The notes under the pieces are model-generated. The model saw only the letters and a list, made by a program, of their open reading frames with translations, ran no database searches and was not told the DNA's origin. Position numbers and translations under genes: made by a program. A stretch of 64,000 nucleotides of DNA from Smallanthus sonchifolius (taxonomy: Eukaryota > Streptophyta > Magnoliopsida > Asterales > Asteraceae), in NCBI GenBank assembly GCA_023525975.1, contig JAKNSE010000037.1, forward strand, positions 124,001-188,000. Direction: 5' to 3'. This document shows positions 22,191 through 32,808 of this stretch, piece by piece (position 1 is the first letter of the stretch; every line of letters begins with the position of its first letter).

Positions 22191-22779
22191 AGTGAATTAC
22201 TTGGTCAAAAAATCAGAAAAATCAGACACTGTTGCGCACTTGGTTTTGGCCTTGCGCACTTGAGAAATGGTCTTGCGTAGTTAAGACTTGCTCTTGCGTA
22301 CTTGTAAGTACGCAGGAGGAAATATTAAGTACGTAGGATATAACTTAAGTTCGCACAAGTTCAGTCTTACGCACTTGTAAGTACACATGAGATAACTCTT
22401 GCGTAGTTAGTAAGTACGCAGAAAACTGTACTTTTTACCAAAAATGGTAAGTACGCAGGACACCTTTTCAGCAACTCTCACCAAACTTTTCCGGTCACCT
22501 GAAAATCGCCGGAGATAGTGAAAAATAGGCTGATGATCAATGCAATCGAGCCAAAGGATCAGAAACAAGTTTCTAACCAACCTTTGATGCTCAAAACACA
22601 CAAATACACAACAAAAATCAGTTTTTGAGAGATTTTTGCTTCTAAAAAAGTGCTCAAGAGCTACCCCTTTTTTATCACAAAAATCAACAAAAATACCTCT
22701 TTTTGCTTGTAAAACTCAGTAAAACGTCTCCAAACTCACTTACAACACTCGAATTCAAGAGCAATGCTCTGACACCACT
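22191..22779 (-). other. Copia leader with primer-binding site and hairpin motifs
   Basis: This is the untranslated leader between the 5' LTR (right-hand copy) and gag. The primer-binding site reads TGGTGTCAGAGC on the minus strand (22766-22777), two bases inside the LTR. It differs at one position from TGGTATCAGAGC, the sequence complementary to initiator methionine tRNA. Further in lie complete or half copies of the LTR hairpin motif, for example 22295-22314 and 22400-22420, plus several degenerate half sites near 22230-22330. Confidence 0.85.
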
Positions 22780-23322
22780 TGTAGGTCCCTTCGTGTGTGT
22801 CGGATCGTCACATGCAAGTGGTCTACTAGTCGCACCGGGTTGCGGAATACCCGTGACTAGGTGGAGAGTCTTACTAAACAAAGTAAACCAAACAAGAGAG
22901 TCACAATAAACGTTCTTTGTATTATAAACACTCGACGGTTACAGAGAGAATACAAGCTGCGTACTTAGCAAAACTGAGTTCGTCTAAACAAATGGTTCTG
23001 CGTACTTAACCTCTGTGAACCTATCCTATTTATACAGACCTAATGCCTGCGCACTTAGCAAGTGCGCAGGACCAATTGCTCTTGCGTACTTAACAAGTAC
23101 GCAAAGGTGTTCTTGCGTACTTGCTAAGTACGCAGGAGCTTTCTCCTGCGCACATGTATGTGCGCAAAACACTTAGCAGAAAAACAACATACATTATGTA
23201 AAAGTAAATACAACTCGATAAACTATTACATAATGACTCATAAATACAAAGATAAATTACAGACATTAGACATACAAACTAAGACTCTATCCAGAGTGTT
23301 GTCACAGGAAAGTGCATCAACA
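22780..23322 (-). repeat. Copia 5' LTR (in element orientation)
   Basis: It is 543 bp, the same length as the other LTR, with nine substitutions by hand count. On the minus strand it runs TGTTGATGCAC to CCTACA and is followed by the primer-binding site. It has the same set of hairpin motifs (about 23045-23165). Confidence 0.95.
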
Positions 23323-23327
23323 CACCT

Positions 23328-25865
23328 CAATCAAACTTTGTTCCGCGTCAACCATATGCAAATCAAGGTTATCAAAGACAATACCAACAACAAACTGGGG
23401 GACCGGGACCATCCAATTCAAGTGGGAATGAAGTTATGGATATGCTCCGAATGATGCAACAAGACATGCAACGGGGGAATCAACTTGATGAAGTTAGGAT
23501 GCAAAAGGATGAGGTCCGTGACAAGAGCATTCAATCATTGACCACTCAAATGGGTCAACTTGCAACCGAGGTGGCGGAGTTGAAAAAAGGTAAAGGTCAA
23601 CTTCCAAGCGACACTAAGGTAAACCCCTCCCATAGTTCTTCGCGTAATATTCCTATTAACCATGTTAGTGTCTTAAGAAGTGGAAAAGAATTTAAGGCAA
23701 ATTTGTCACCGGGGTTGGTTGATGGGGTGGTTGAGGACATTACGGGAAATGAAAGTGATGAGGATGAAATCTCACCCTCAATTGTTTCTAAGGACCCAAT
23801 TGTTGAAAAAGAAATTAAAAAACCGGGGTTGGGTGAAATTTTAAAAGATAAAAACAAGGAAGGGGGACCGAGTCAAGTCCCATTTCCTTCAGCTTTAATT
23901 GACCCGGGTAAGAAAAATTTTATTTCAACAAGGGGTCCTCAAAAAGAGGAGATGTGGGAGTTGTTCAAACAAGTAAAAGTAAATCTTCCTTTACTTGAGG
24001 CAATTAAGCAAGTACCCGCGTATGCAAAATTTTTAAAAGAATTGTGTACCCAAAAGAGGCAACAGAAAGTGCCTAAACAGGTTAATTTGACTGAGCGGGT
24101 AAGTGCGGTTTTAAAAGGAGATCTTCCTCCTAAGCTCCAAGATCCAGGAACGCCATTAATTAATATTCAAGTTGGAAATTTTCAAATGTCGAGGGCGTTA
24201 TTAGATCTTGGAGCCGGAGTAAGTATTTTACCGGGGGGCTTATATGACCAATACGATTTTGGTCCATTGAAACGGGTCGAGACAACGGTTGTTTTAGCGG
24301 ATTTGTCTCATAAGCTTCCCCGAGGGATTGTGCGGGATGTGATAGTAAAAGTGGAAGAGTTTTACTATCCTGTTGACTTTTTGGTTTTGGACTACTCATC
24401 GGTTGACCCAAGTCAACAACAAAATGTCATATTGGGTCGACCATTTTTGAACACCGCTCATGCCATTATTGATTGTCGATATGGTACAGTTGATATGACC
24501 TTTGGAAATAGAAAAATGAGATTTAATGTTTTTACTAACGTTTCTAACTCTTTGAGTGGTGATGAGTGTTTTATGGCAGATTTAGTTGATAGGTGTGACC
24601 CGCACGAGTATGAGGAAGATGTCTTGGAAACTTGTGTTTGTGATTTTTCTGAACAGGTACAAGTATGTGCATTGAGGATGGAAGAGAAAAAGCAAGAGGC
24701 TTTAGCGGTGCGAGAAGGGCGACCACCGTGGACCCATCAAATTGAAAGTTTACCGGTGGAAATTAATTCGGGTACGAAGCCGTCATTGGAGGAGCCACCG
24801 ACATTGGAGTTGAAAGACTTGCCAAGCCATTTGAAGTATGTATTTTTAGGGGATAATGACACTTTACCGGTCATTATTGCCTCTAATTTGGAGAAGGCTC
24901 AAGAGCAAGCGTTGTTGAAGGTGTTGAAGGCGAATAAAGAAGCTATTGGGTGGACGATTGCCGACTTGAAAGGAATTAGTCCATCAATCGTTATGCACAA
25001 AATCATCACGACCGAGGAAGCGAAACCAACCAGAGAGGCCCAAAGGAGATTGAACCCGAATCTACGGGAAGTGGTAAAAAAGGAGGTAATTAAATGGTTA
25101 GATGCAGGTATTATTTACCCAATTTCGGATAGTGCTTGGGTAAGTCCTACCCAAGTAGTGCCTAAGAAGGCCGGCATTCAAGTTATAAGAGATGAAAATG
25201 GTGAACAAATCGCCACCCGACCAGTCACCGGGTGGCGCGTTTGTATCGATTACCGAAAATTGAATGCCGCCACTTCTAAGGACCATTTTCAGCTACCTTT
25301 CATTGACCAAATTATTGAAAAATTATCGGGTCAAAAATATTACTGCTTTTTAGATGGGTATTCGGGATATAACCAAATTGCCATCCACCCGGATGACCAA
25401 CACAAGACCACTTTCACTTGTCCGTATGGCACTTTTGCTTTTCGGCGAATGCCATTCGACTTGTGTAATGCCCCGGCGACTTTCCAACGATGTATGATGA
25501 GTATTTTCTCGGACATGGTTGGGGAGTCACTTGAGGTATTTATGGATGATTTCTCCATTTTTGGCACAAGTTTTGAGTCTTGTCTCGACGAGTTGGAAAA
25601 AGTTTTAAAAAGATATGTCGAGAAAAACTTGGTGCTAAGTTGGGAGAAAATTCATTTCATGGTCCAAGAGGGTATTGTGTTGGGTCATGTTATTCCAGAA
25701 AAAGGGATGGAGGTGGATAAGGCAAAAATTCGGGTAATATCATCTTTGCCTCCACCAAAGAATGTTTAGGTGGTAAGATCATTTTTGGGGCATGCGGGAT
25801 TTTACCGACGATTTATTAAAGGTTTTAGTGTGATTAGTGAACCTTTATGTAATTTGTTATTAAAA
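23328..25865 (+). pseudogene. Athila gag-pol, second part (gag end, protease, RT start)
   Basis: This continues the Athila frame after the copia insertion. It begins with a Gln-rich stretch and a helical segment (about 23436-23600). The Athila linker with PFPSALIDPGKK and KFLKELCTQKRQQK follows. The retropepsin motif reads ALLDLGAGVSILPGG and the flap region follows (VILGRPFLNTAHAIIDC). The RT core begins near 24950: VCIDYRKLNAATSKDHF, then DGYSGYNQIAIHPDDQ, FRRMPFDLCNAPATFQRCM and the catalytic FMDDFSIFG. In MPFDLCNAP the usual Gly after Phe is Asp. One in-frame TAG at 25767-25769 interrupts the frame just before the FLGHAGFYRRFIKG motif. The piece ends at AAA in TTATTAAAA, where the LARD inserted. 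Confidence 0.92.
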
Positions 25866-28638
25866 TGTAACACCCCCAAATTTATTCACTTAATAAATAA
25901 ATAAATAAATTAGGGTTGCAACGATTGATAACATTACACAACAGCGGAAGCTAACTAAAGACTTCTAAATACGTCGAACACCTTGCATCTTCATCTTTCT
26001 AGTGGCTTAATCCAAAAGTTTAACCTATTCCAACCGTGTCGTATGAATTACCTGAAAAACATGCTCAAAAATGTCAACGCAATGTTGGTGAGTTCACAGG
26101 TTTTAAATGAATACAATTGGCAAAACCATATTTACGAAATCGTTTGTCAAAAACTATTTATACGAAATCCTTCGGCAAAAGCCATTTGCACGAAATTGAT
26201 AGACAAGCTGTTTGTACGGGTACTATTGTCAAAATCCTTTGCTCGAAATTCACTGTCAAGATCATTGATACGTATACCAATGGCAAAACCCGTTTCTTGA
26301 AATTGACTGACAAAACTATTGGTACGTATACCATTGGCGAAATCATTTGCTCGAAATTTACTTTATGCATATGATAAACAAAACAAGTTAGCGGTTGATT
26401 CATCGAAGTCTAGCTAGCACTTACGAATTATGTGATGCACAAGCCTATAACCAAACCTTTAACGAATTCTCGAAATTTGCCCTAGCCCATTGTACCTTTA
26501 AACAATGAGAAACAACAAGACCTGATATGCAATCATTCGACCCTGCTGGTCAGGTTAGCGCGACTAACCATGATTGGGGGTGTCAACCCGAATAGTACTA
26601 TTCATATCGATCTACGGCTAAGTCCATAGCTAATGGTTATAGTTCGAAATACCGAGGACCTTTTAGTGTTAACTCATGCTCACAAGGGAATCAGATGCTT
26701 GTTTCTCGTTTTCTAGTTATCATACCATTTGAAATTAACATGTTTTTCCCCCAAAATAGAAAACAGTAAAAAGGGGCCGTGAAACTCACCTTAAGTCCAG
26801 CTAATAATATCACAAACTCAGTTGACAATATGTGGGCGCAACATTCCTAAACGGTTCCTATTGTTCAAACAAATGTTGTTAACATCAATAACAATATAAC
26901 TAAGATCGTGCCCTAACATTACAGTTTCAAATCTAAACCCAAACCATGTTGAGGACATCTAAGTTGTAGAAACAAAACTCTTTATTATTATTATTTTTTT
27001 TTTAGAAAATCGGGCAGAGTCCCGTTTGTTTTTAGCAAAACCAGACAATATCCAATTGTCCAATTCCAACATTAATTTACACCAATAATCTAATAAACCA
27101 CGTTTTAGATTCTAATACTAAAACCATACTTAAATTCATTAATTACTTGATAACTATATAAAAAATTATATAATTATAACACAATTTAACGTGTCCGAAA
27201 AACGTTGTCAAAAGACGCCCCGGCAATTTTTCTAGGTCCCGTGCTACTACCCGACAATAGATCTATAAGTGTTTCTGTTCATACCTTAGCGTACAAGCCG
27301 TTCTAAGCGGTTTTGTACGAAAAACTGAGCACGACGCGAGAAGAAAACTTGTTTCGCTCATAACTTGGTCATACGAACTCAGATTGAGGTGATTCAAGCG
27401 GCCATGGAACCATCTCGTCAAGCTCCATCAGATCCACCGGTCGCCGCCTCCGGCCGCCGCCGCCGACGTCGCCGAAAAACCGGGCAATGGCCGGAATTCA
27501 TGATTTTTGGCCGCAAAACTACACTTTTTCGAACCAACTTCTTCGTATGCTTAGATCGGGCCTTTAGGAACTCTTTTCTAGCAAAAGCCCCCAATTGTTG
27601 AGCTCGCCGGAAAAAGTATTTTTGGCCGGAATCTCCACCACCGTCGCGATCTAGTGTAAACCACCACCACCATCGGACTCAGGACGTCGAGATCTATCAG
27701 ATGAGGTGGTGCACTTGCCGCCACTCGCCGGTCCGCTGTGATCCGCTGCTGCGCGCCGCCGGCTGCTCGGTCGGACTCCGCCTCCGCCGTCCTCGCCGCT
27801 GTGTAGTCGTTTCGTCCGCCCAAAAGTGTGGCCGGCCCTCCTTTCCCCTTCTTCTTCTCGGTTCTCTCTCTAGAAACACGCACAAGTGTGTGTGTGATTT
27901 TTGTGCAAATGAGGAAAAGGACAAGAAAATTATATATATATAGGGTTTTAAGTGGGTAGGCTACCTACCAGTAACACGTGTCAAACCCAAAATATCATCA
28001 TGTCTTTAGTTCTCGATTAATATTTGTCGTCCCTAATATAAATATTAATACTAAAATAAATATTCAAATCATTTATTTTGTTAGCTTATTATCGGAGGAT
28101 ATTCGAGTCGGTATGAGTTGAAAACGCGTGTGTGAGTCAGTTCGTCGGATTTATCGTTTCGCTCTCCGGTTATTAATAACAATTTTATTAAAAACAAATA
28201 CTTATCATATAGGTAATAACCGTACCGCAATCGTTAGTTTTACGAGGATCTAACGTGGTTTAACGTCCGTATACACGTACTACACGTGTATTTATCCAAA
28301 CAGTCTTTCCAAATGAATATTAATACATAATGTTAATAATTCATTATTTTACTTAATCGTTCTGTCGAATACCCGGTAAAAACCGACGTTTAACGCGCTT
28401 AACGTTTAAAACTACGGAATCGCGTACGTTCTTATATCTTTTCTAAAATTATCAGAATCGCGTCACAAGTCATTAAATGAAATCGTGTGACTAATATGAT
28501 ATTCAAATTGTGTAAATTTGGATTTCTAACGGGCTTGGATCCTTACCGGGCCTCAAATGGGCTTGAATTCATATTGGGCCTAGTTGGGTTTTAGTCCAAC
28601 AACTAGGTTTTGGATTTTGGAATTTTGCAGGTGTCACA
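25866..28638 (-). repeat. LARD LTR, left copy (3' LTR in element orientation)
   Basis: It is 2773 bp. Read on the minus strand: U3 from 28638, a TATA box at about 27942-27931, a pyrimidine-rich start region with CA repeats, then a GC-rich leader (about 27880-27400) and a long AT-rich U5 that contains a 27-bp minisatellite. Compared with the other copy it has an extra segment (GAAAACGCGTGTGTGAGTCA-like, near 28120) and lacks an 11-base TTATTGGGCC-type duplication near 28580. Confidence 0.92.
26119..26362. repeat. 27-bp minisatellite in LARD LTR (left copy), about 9 units
   Basis: Units of about 27 bp begin GGCAAAACC, GTCAAAAAC, GGCAAAAGCC, GACAAGCTG, GTCAAAATCC, GTCAAGATC, GGCAAAACCC, GACAAAACT and GGCGAAATC, each followed by a TACGAAATT-like or TACGTATACC-like half. 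Units are diverged, so the array is old relative to the LTR pair. Confidence 0.85.
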
Positions 28639-31600
28639 TTCTCCCCTTCTTAAAGAAATTTCGTCCTCGAAATTTGTTACACTTACTTGGGTTAGGATTT
28701 CGTATCCTTACTCCATTTTCGGACTCTTCGGGAGAATTTTCACTCATTCCAAATAGTAGTCGGTATATGTAGATAAAGTGGATATCTCATCAAATAACGT
28801 CATTGGATGTGTATAGATTTGAGATATCATCGTATCATGTAATAGTGTACGTTACTGTTGAGCATACATTATATCAAGTGAGTAGATTTGGAAAATTCTT
28901 CGAAGTTGTTGCCACGTGAACGACGTTGGCTAAACCACGAGGTGATAACGTCATCCCTAGAGTTCCCCGAACAAAGAGAATTAAAATCAGAGAGGTCATA
29001 TTGGTGCATTGAATAAGTCATTAAGAGAATGTCTAATTGATGTGAATTAAGATAGTGAGTTTTCACAAGTCAAATGATCATACAGCAAGGTAAATAATCA
29101 AGGATTAGATGTCGAAGGATTTCGTTAGGTGGTCATTCTCATCCGAGTGGAACTGTATGATCATCAACATTGGTAATGAATAACGAAAGTGCAATACACA
29201 TGGATTTCCGAGAGTATAAAGGCACATACTCTTTATTCATACTCGGTTTTCTATCATGAAAGACAAATCATGATAACATCTAAAGAAGTCTTATCGGGAG
29301 TTCAATGAAGATATGTCAAACGGTTTGATGAAATTTTCGGGTCTTAGTTCAAAATCAGGTACCTGACTGTTTCTTGCAACCGGCCAATGCCTTGACGCAT
29401 TCAATTTTTCTAGAGCAACAGATTCTATCTAGCGTTTCATCTGCCAAATCAGTATGTAGGTTCAATTGAGTTCCAGGAAATAACGTCCTCGTATGCTATT
29501 TCTCTTAAATAAGCTAGAATGGTTTAGAGGAATAGTTAGTAGTTGTCTAGGTAGCGAATTAGACAGTTATGATATGGAATAAAATTTTATGGAGATATGA
29601 TCTCTTGAGATTGACCTTGGTTTTATCAAATCTCATTACGGGTAACTCTATCATGAATGTTATTCATAATTTTGTTTATATTGAAATTTAAACGAAATGG
29701 ATATCGAACAACAAACTCACGACAATAAATTCTCGTAGTCTCATTGAATCATCTAGATTTTTTTTTATGGTTCATCTAAAGATGAAGGTGAACTTAGATG
29801 AAGAAGAAAGAGAATATCAAAGTATTTAAGAAAAGTTTAGTTGACTTGGCTCAACAAATACTAAAGATTAATAAATCTTCATGGGGTTCAAGGAAAAATG
29901 ATAAGGGCTCTCAAACCAGTTACTAAGTGTTAGTGACGTAGTTTCACCTATATTCGTTTTCTAACTGCATATCCATCACCTTCTTGTACTCGGATAATAG
30001 TGCCAGAATTCAGAAATAAAACTTTATGGTTGTTCCCTTATACTCCTCGAAAGCATTTCCTGGGATTAAAATTCTAATCTAAAATTTGGTTTTGTGTCAT
30101 GTAGAATCTTCCATTAACATTGGTCGTAATGGATCAAGGATTTCAGGATTTCTTGTAGGCTTTCGCGGGTGAAGACTGGGTTTAATACCTCATTAACCAC
30201 CGATTGCACTATACTTCTACCGCAGTCTAGCATTTAGGTTGTACTGTCATGTTTTGTAGATTCATGACTTGACTATCATGTCCATGAGGCAGATACGTCT
30301 TAAGAAGCTCTAAATTCGTTTAGGTTAGCCACAGTTCGTCTAGGAGGGAAAGTAAATAGTGGGGGCTGTGGAAATAGTCTCATATGATATCATTTTCAAT
30401 CTGGGGCTCGACCCCTTAATTTAGATGTCCGAAAATAATACCAGAAACACGTATAACTTCGGAGATTTTCCAAATGTGAGGACGTCGTGTCCTTAGGTTC
30501 CTTAAGGATAATGCATAGGCATCCCAAAAGATATTAGAGAATAGCGAATATAAAATTTGAAGGAAAGTTGAGCAGTCGAAAGAAATGTTTATGTGTAGAC
30601 CTCCAAAAGAGCAAGGTCAGATATGATTCATCCTTTGTTCATTTTCCTGGTAGCGTACAGCTTAAAACAGTTAAAAAAAACGTAGAACACTGCAACAGAT
30701 TCTTAAAATTGCATTCCTATGATTGTAGGACGCATCTTTCAAATGATAAAGTTCTCAACTTTCAATTTGGTCCTTAATTTCCCACTAAAGTTGGTTAGAA
30801 AGGATCTGGAGTTTTCAGAATTTGTCAACAACTGATATTACAATATGTATGCAACTTCCCTAGCATTTGAATGGTATTATCATGGCTTACCATTACGTAT
30901 TTCACTCATATCGGGTATAGCCTTAAAGTCCTTAGCACAAGGGTTTAAGCCATAAAATTGGGGTAGTGAGTTTTATATGTCGTCATTTTTTGTTGTCTTT
31001 GAGCATGTGTTAAGAAGTCGTTTCCTATTAATAGGCGCTCTAGAGTTCTCTAACTATAGAAGGCTGAGAGTAAGAGATGTGGATACGTCTCTCCTGCAGT
31101 ATGAAGTCAGAGATTCAGCCAACAAAATGGTTCCTGGGAAATTACAAGCATAGAAGGATGTAAGGTTATACACTAGTCTCAAGTCGGTTTTCCACAATAC
31201 CCTACAGGTGTCACGTGTAAGAGAGTCAGAATAAGTTTCCATCCCATTACAGGAGTTAGGGCATAGCATTTCCGATGTAAATTTCAGTAAGTGTGATACT
31301 AAATTGTAAGATAGACCCTAAAATTATGATGTATTCTCCGATAATAGTTGTGCAATTACTGCAAGTGTTGATCGTTGTAAAGATCAATTTGAAGTTTTCG
31401 TGGCAAGTAAAATTTCAAAGGACATAAATCAGCAAGTAAGAATGGGTGAGTGAAAATCTTCATCGCTCAAGGTCCATTAAGAGTCGGGTACATCAAATTC
31501 GATTTTCTCACGTTCCTTCCAAACTGCGAGAATGTTACATGAATATTCAATAGGGAAATCAGAAATGTTAAGGTCTGACTCATGGTAAACCGAAGATCAG

Positions 31601-32808
31601 CCACAAGCGTCGGTAGATTAGTAATGAGAACGAAAAGAGAAAAGTTTATAGTTGAACCTCAAAAGGTGAAACAATTCTTTACAAGGCATTTCTAAATTCG
31701 ATCCGAGTATCGAGGTCAAATTAACTGTGAATAAACATATTCAGTGCTTCAGTCAAGATTGTCATGCCAATGAAGTATCGATAAGAATTTTAGATCCATT
31801 AGGATTCGAAGATGAAGGAGATGGTGTACATTTCCACGTCACTTGTGATAGTCCATCGCATCATCTGATGCCTGTAGGCTCAACCCTTTGGTTATGGTAA
31901 TTTCGATCATTAATCGAGTGACTGTGAATTGAGATTAGGAATACGGATTAATCATGAACATTAACTCGGATAGTAAGACTCACCAGACTTCTCATGCACC
32001 GTAAATTATGATTACGTGTGCACCCGTAATGATAATTTACTCGCATGGTCCCTCTAATGTACTCTCTATCTCAAGCTCTTAGCTAAAGAGGAAGCTAAAA
32101 TGTTCAATGGATCGTGTCATCGTGTTGCACTCTCGCGTACAATGTATATGTTTTATTGGATTACTATTAGTCATGTGTACCAATACTCATAGATCTGCCG
32201 ACTATGGCTGTTGTCGGATGAGGTTAATGGTAAAGAGGCACCACCAGTGTCTCTCCAAAAATAAAATGTGCATGGTGGAAGTCAGGCACTATGTGTAGGG
32301 CAGAGATCCTCAAATCAGTGTCGAGCAACTCATGCTTCAAGTCTGTATGTACATATGGATCCACATGATCCTGATGAAAGTCTGGGTCTCTTGACCCGTG
32401 GAGTTCTCTCCCGTTTAGTCCTGCTTATCCACCTCGGGTTCCCTTCTGTCTCGGCAATCCTGTCTGCCATATCTCACGGTGAAAGTCTTGGCATCCGATC
32501 TGGCAACTCATGAAGGAGAGTATTTATACCACACATATGTCAGAAAGAAGGCTGCCTCCATGGCTAGAGTAGTTGTAGGTGTCTATGCGTTAAGTGTTTG
32601 TTACGTGTGCCACGTAATTGTATCAAGTATTAGTGTAACTACATACACTAATGGTCTACACAAGTTGTTCGGCAACGGTTGGAATTTCTATACTCAAGTC
32701 TTGGGTGATGTAAGTCTTAGAAACCTTGGTCCCTAATTGAGTCTGGTTAGAGCCTAGGTATCACTAAGGAAACCTAATTCGCTAAAACCAATGGCTCTAA
32801 TACCAATC
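28639..32808 (-). other. LARD interior, no recognisable coding capacity
   Basis: This is 4.17 kb of sequence with stops in all frames and no protease, RT, integrase or gag motif that I can find. It begins (plus strand) TTCTCCCCTTCTTAAAG, the complement of the polypurine tract, and ends with the primer-binding site. The longest open stretches are under 110 codons and resemble nothing I know. Confidence 0.75.
32789..32806 (-). other. LARD primer-binding site
   Basis: The minus strand reads TTGGTATTAGAGCC a few bases inside the 5' LTR end. It differs by one base from TGGTATCAGAGC, complementary to the 3' end of initiator methionine tRNA. This fixes the element's orientation as minus. Confidence 0.85.

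Larger units (their letters stand above)
9786..23322 (-). mobile_element. SIRE/Maximus-type Ty1/copia retrotransposon, 13.5 kb
   Basis: Two 543-bp LTRs (9786-10328 and 22780-23322) enclose, on the minus strand, a primer-binding site, gag, protease-integrase, RT-RNase H, a 2.1 kb spacer and a large third ORF. Target duplications CACCT (9781-9785 and 23323-23327) lie inside the Athila gag gene. The gene order PR-IN-RT-RH is Ty1/copia. The huge gag of 1005 codons and the extra ORF after pol point to the SIRE/Maximus lineage. By hand count the LTRs differ at 9 of 543 positions with no indel, so insertion was recent. Several stops and frameshifts make pol and ORF3 non-functional, while gag is intact. 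Confidence 0.95.

Noticed and set aside
27365..27943. Plus- and minus-strand open frames in the GC-rich part of the LARD LTRs (also 34309-34899)
   Set aside because: They overlap each other on both strands, match no known family and lie in the LTR leader. They are explained by high GC content; I kept only the note on a possible short upstream ORF.
32107..32736. Overlapping open frames in the LARD interior near the primer-binding site as remnants of gag
   Set aside because: They are on the strand opposite to the element and contain no gag-like motif or zinc knuckle.
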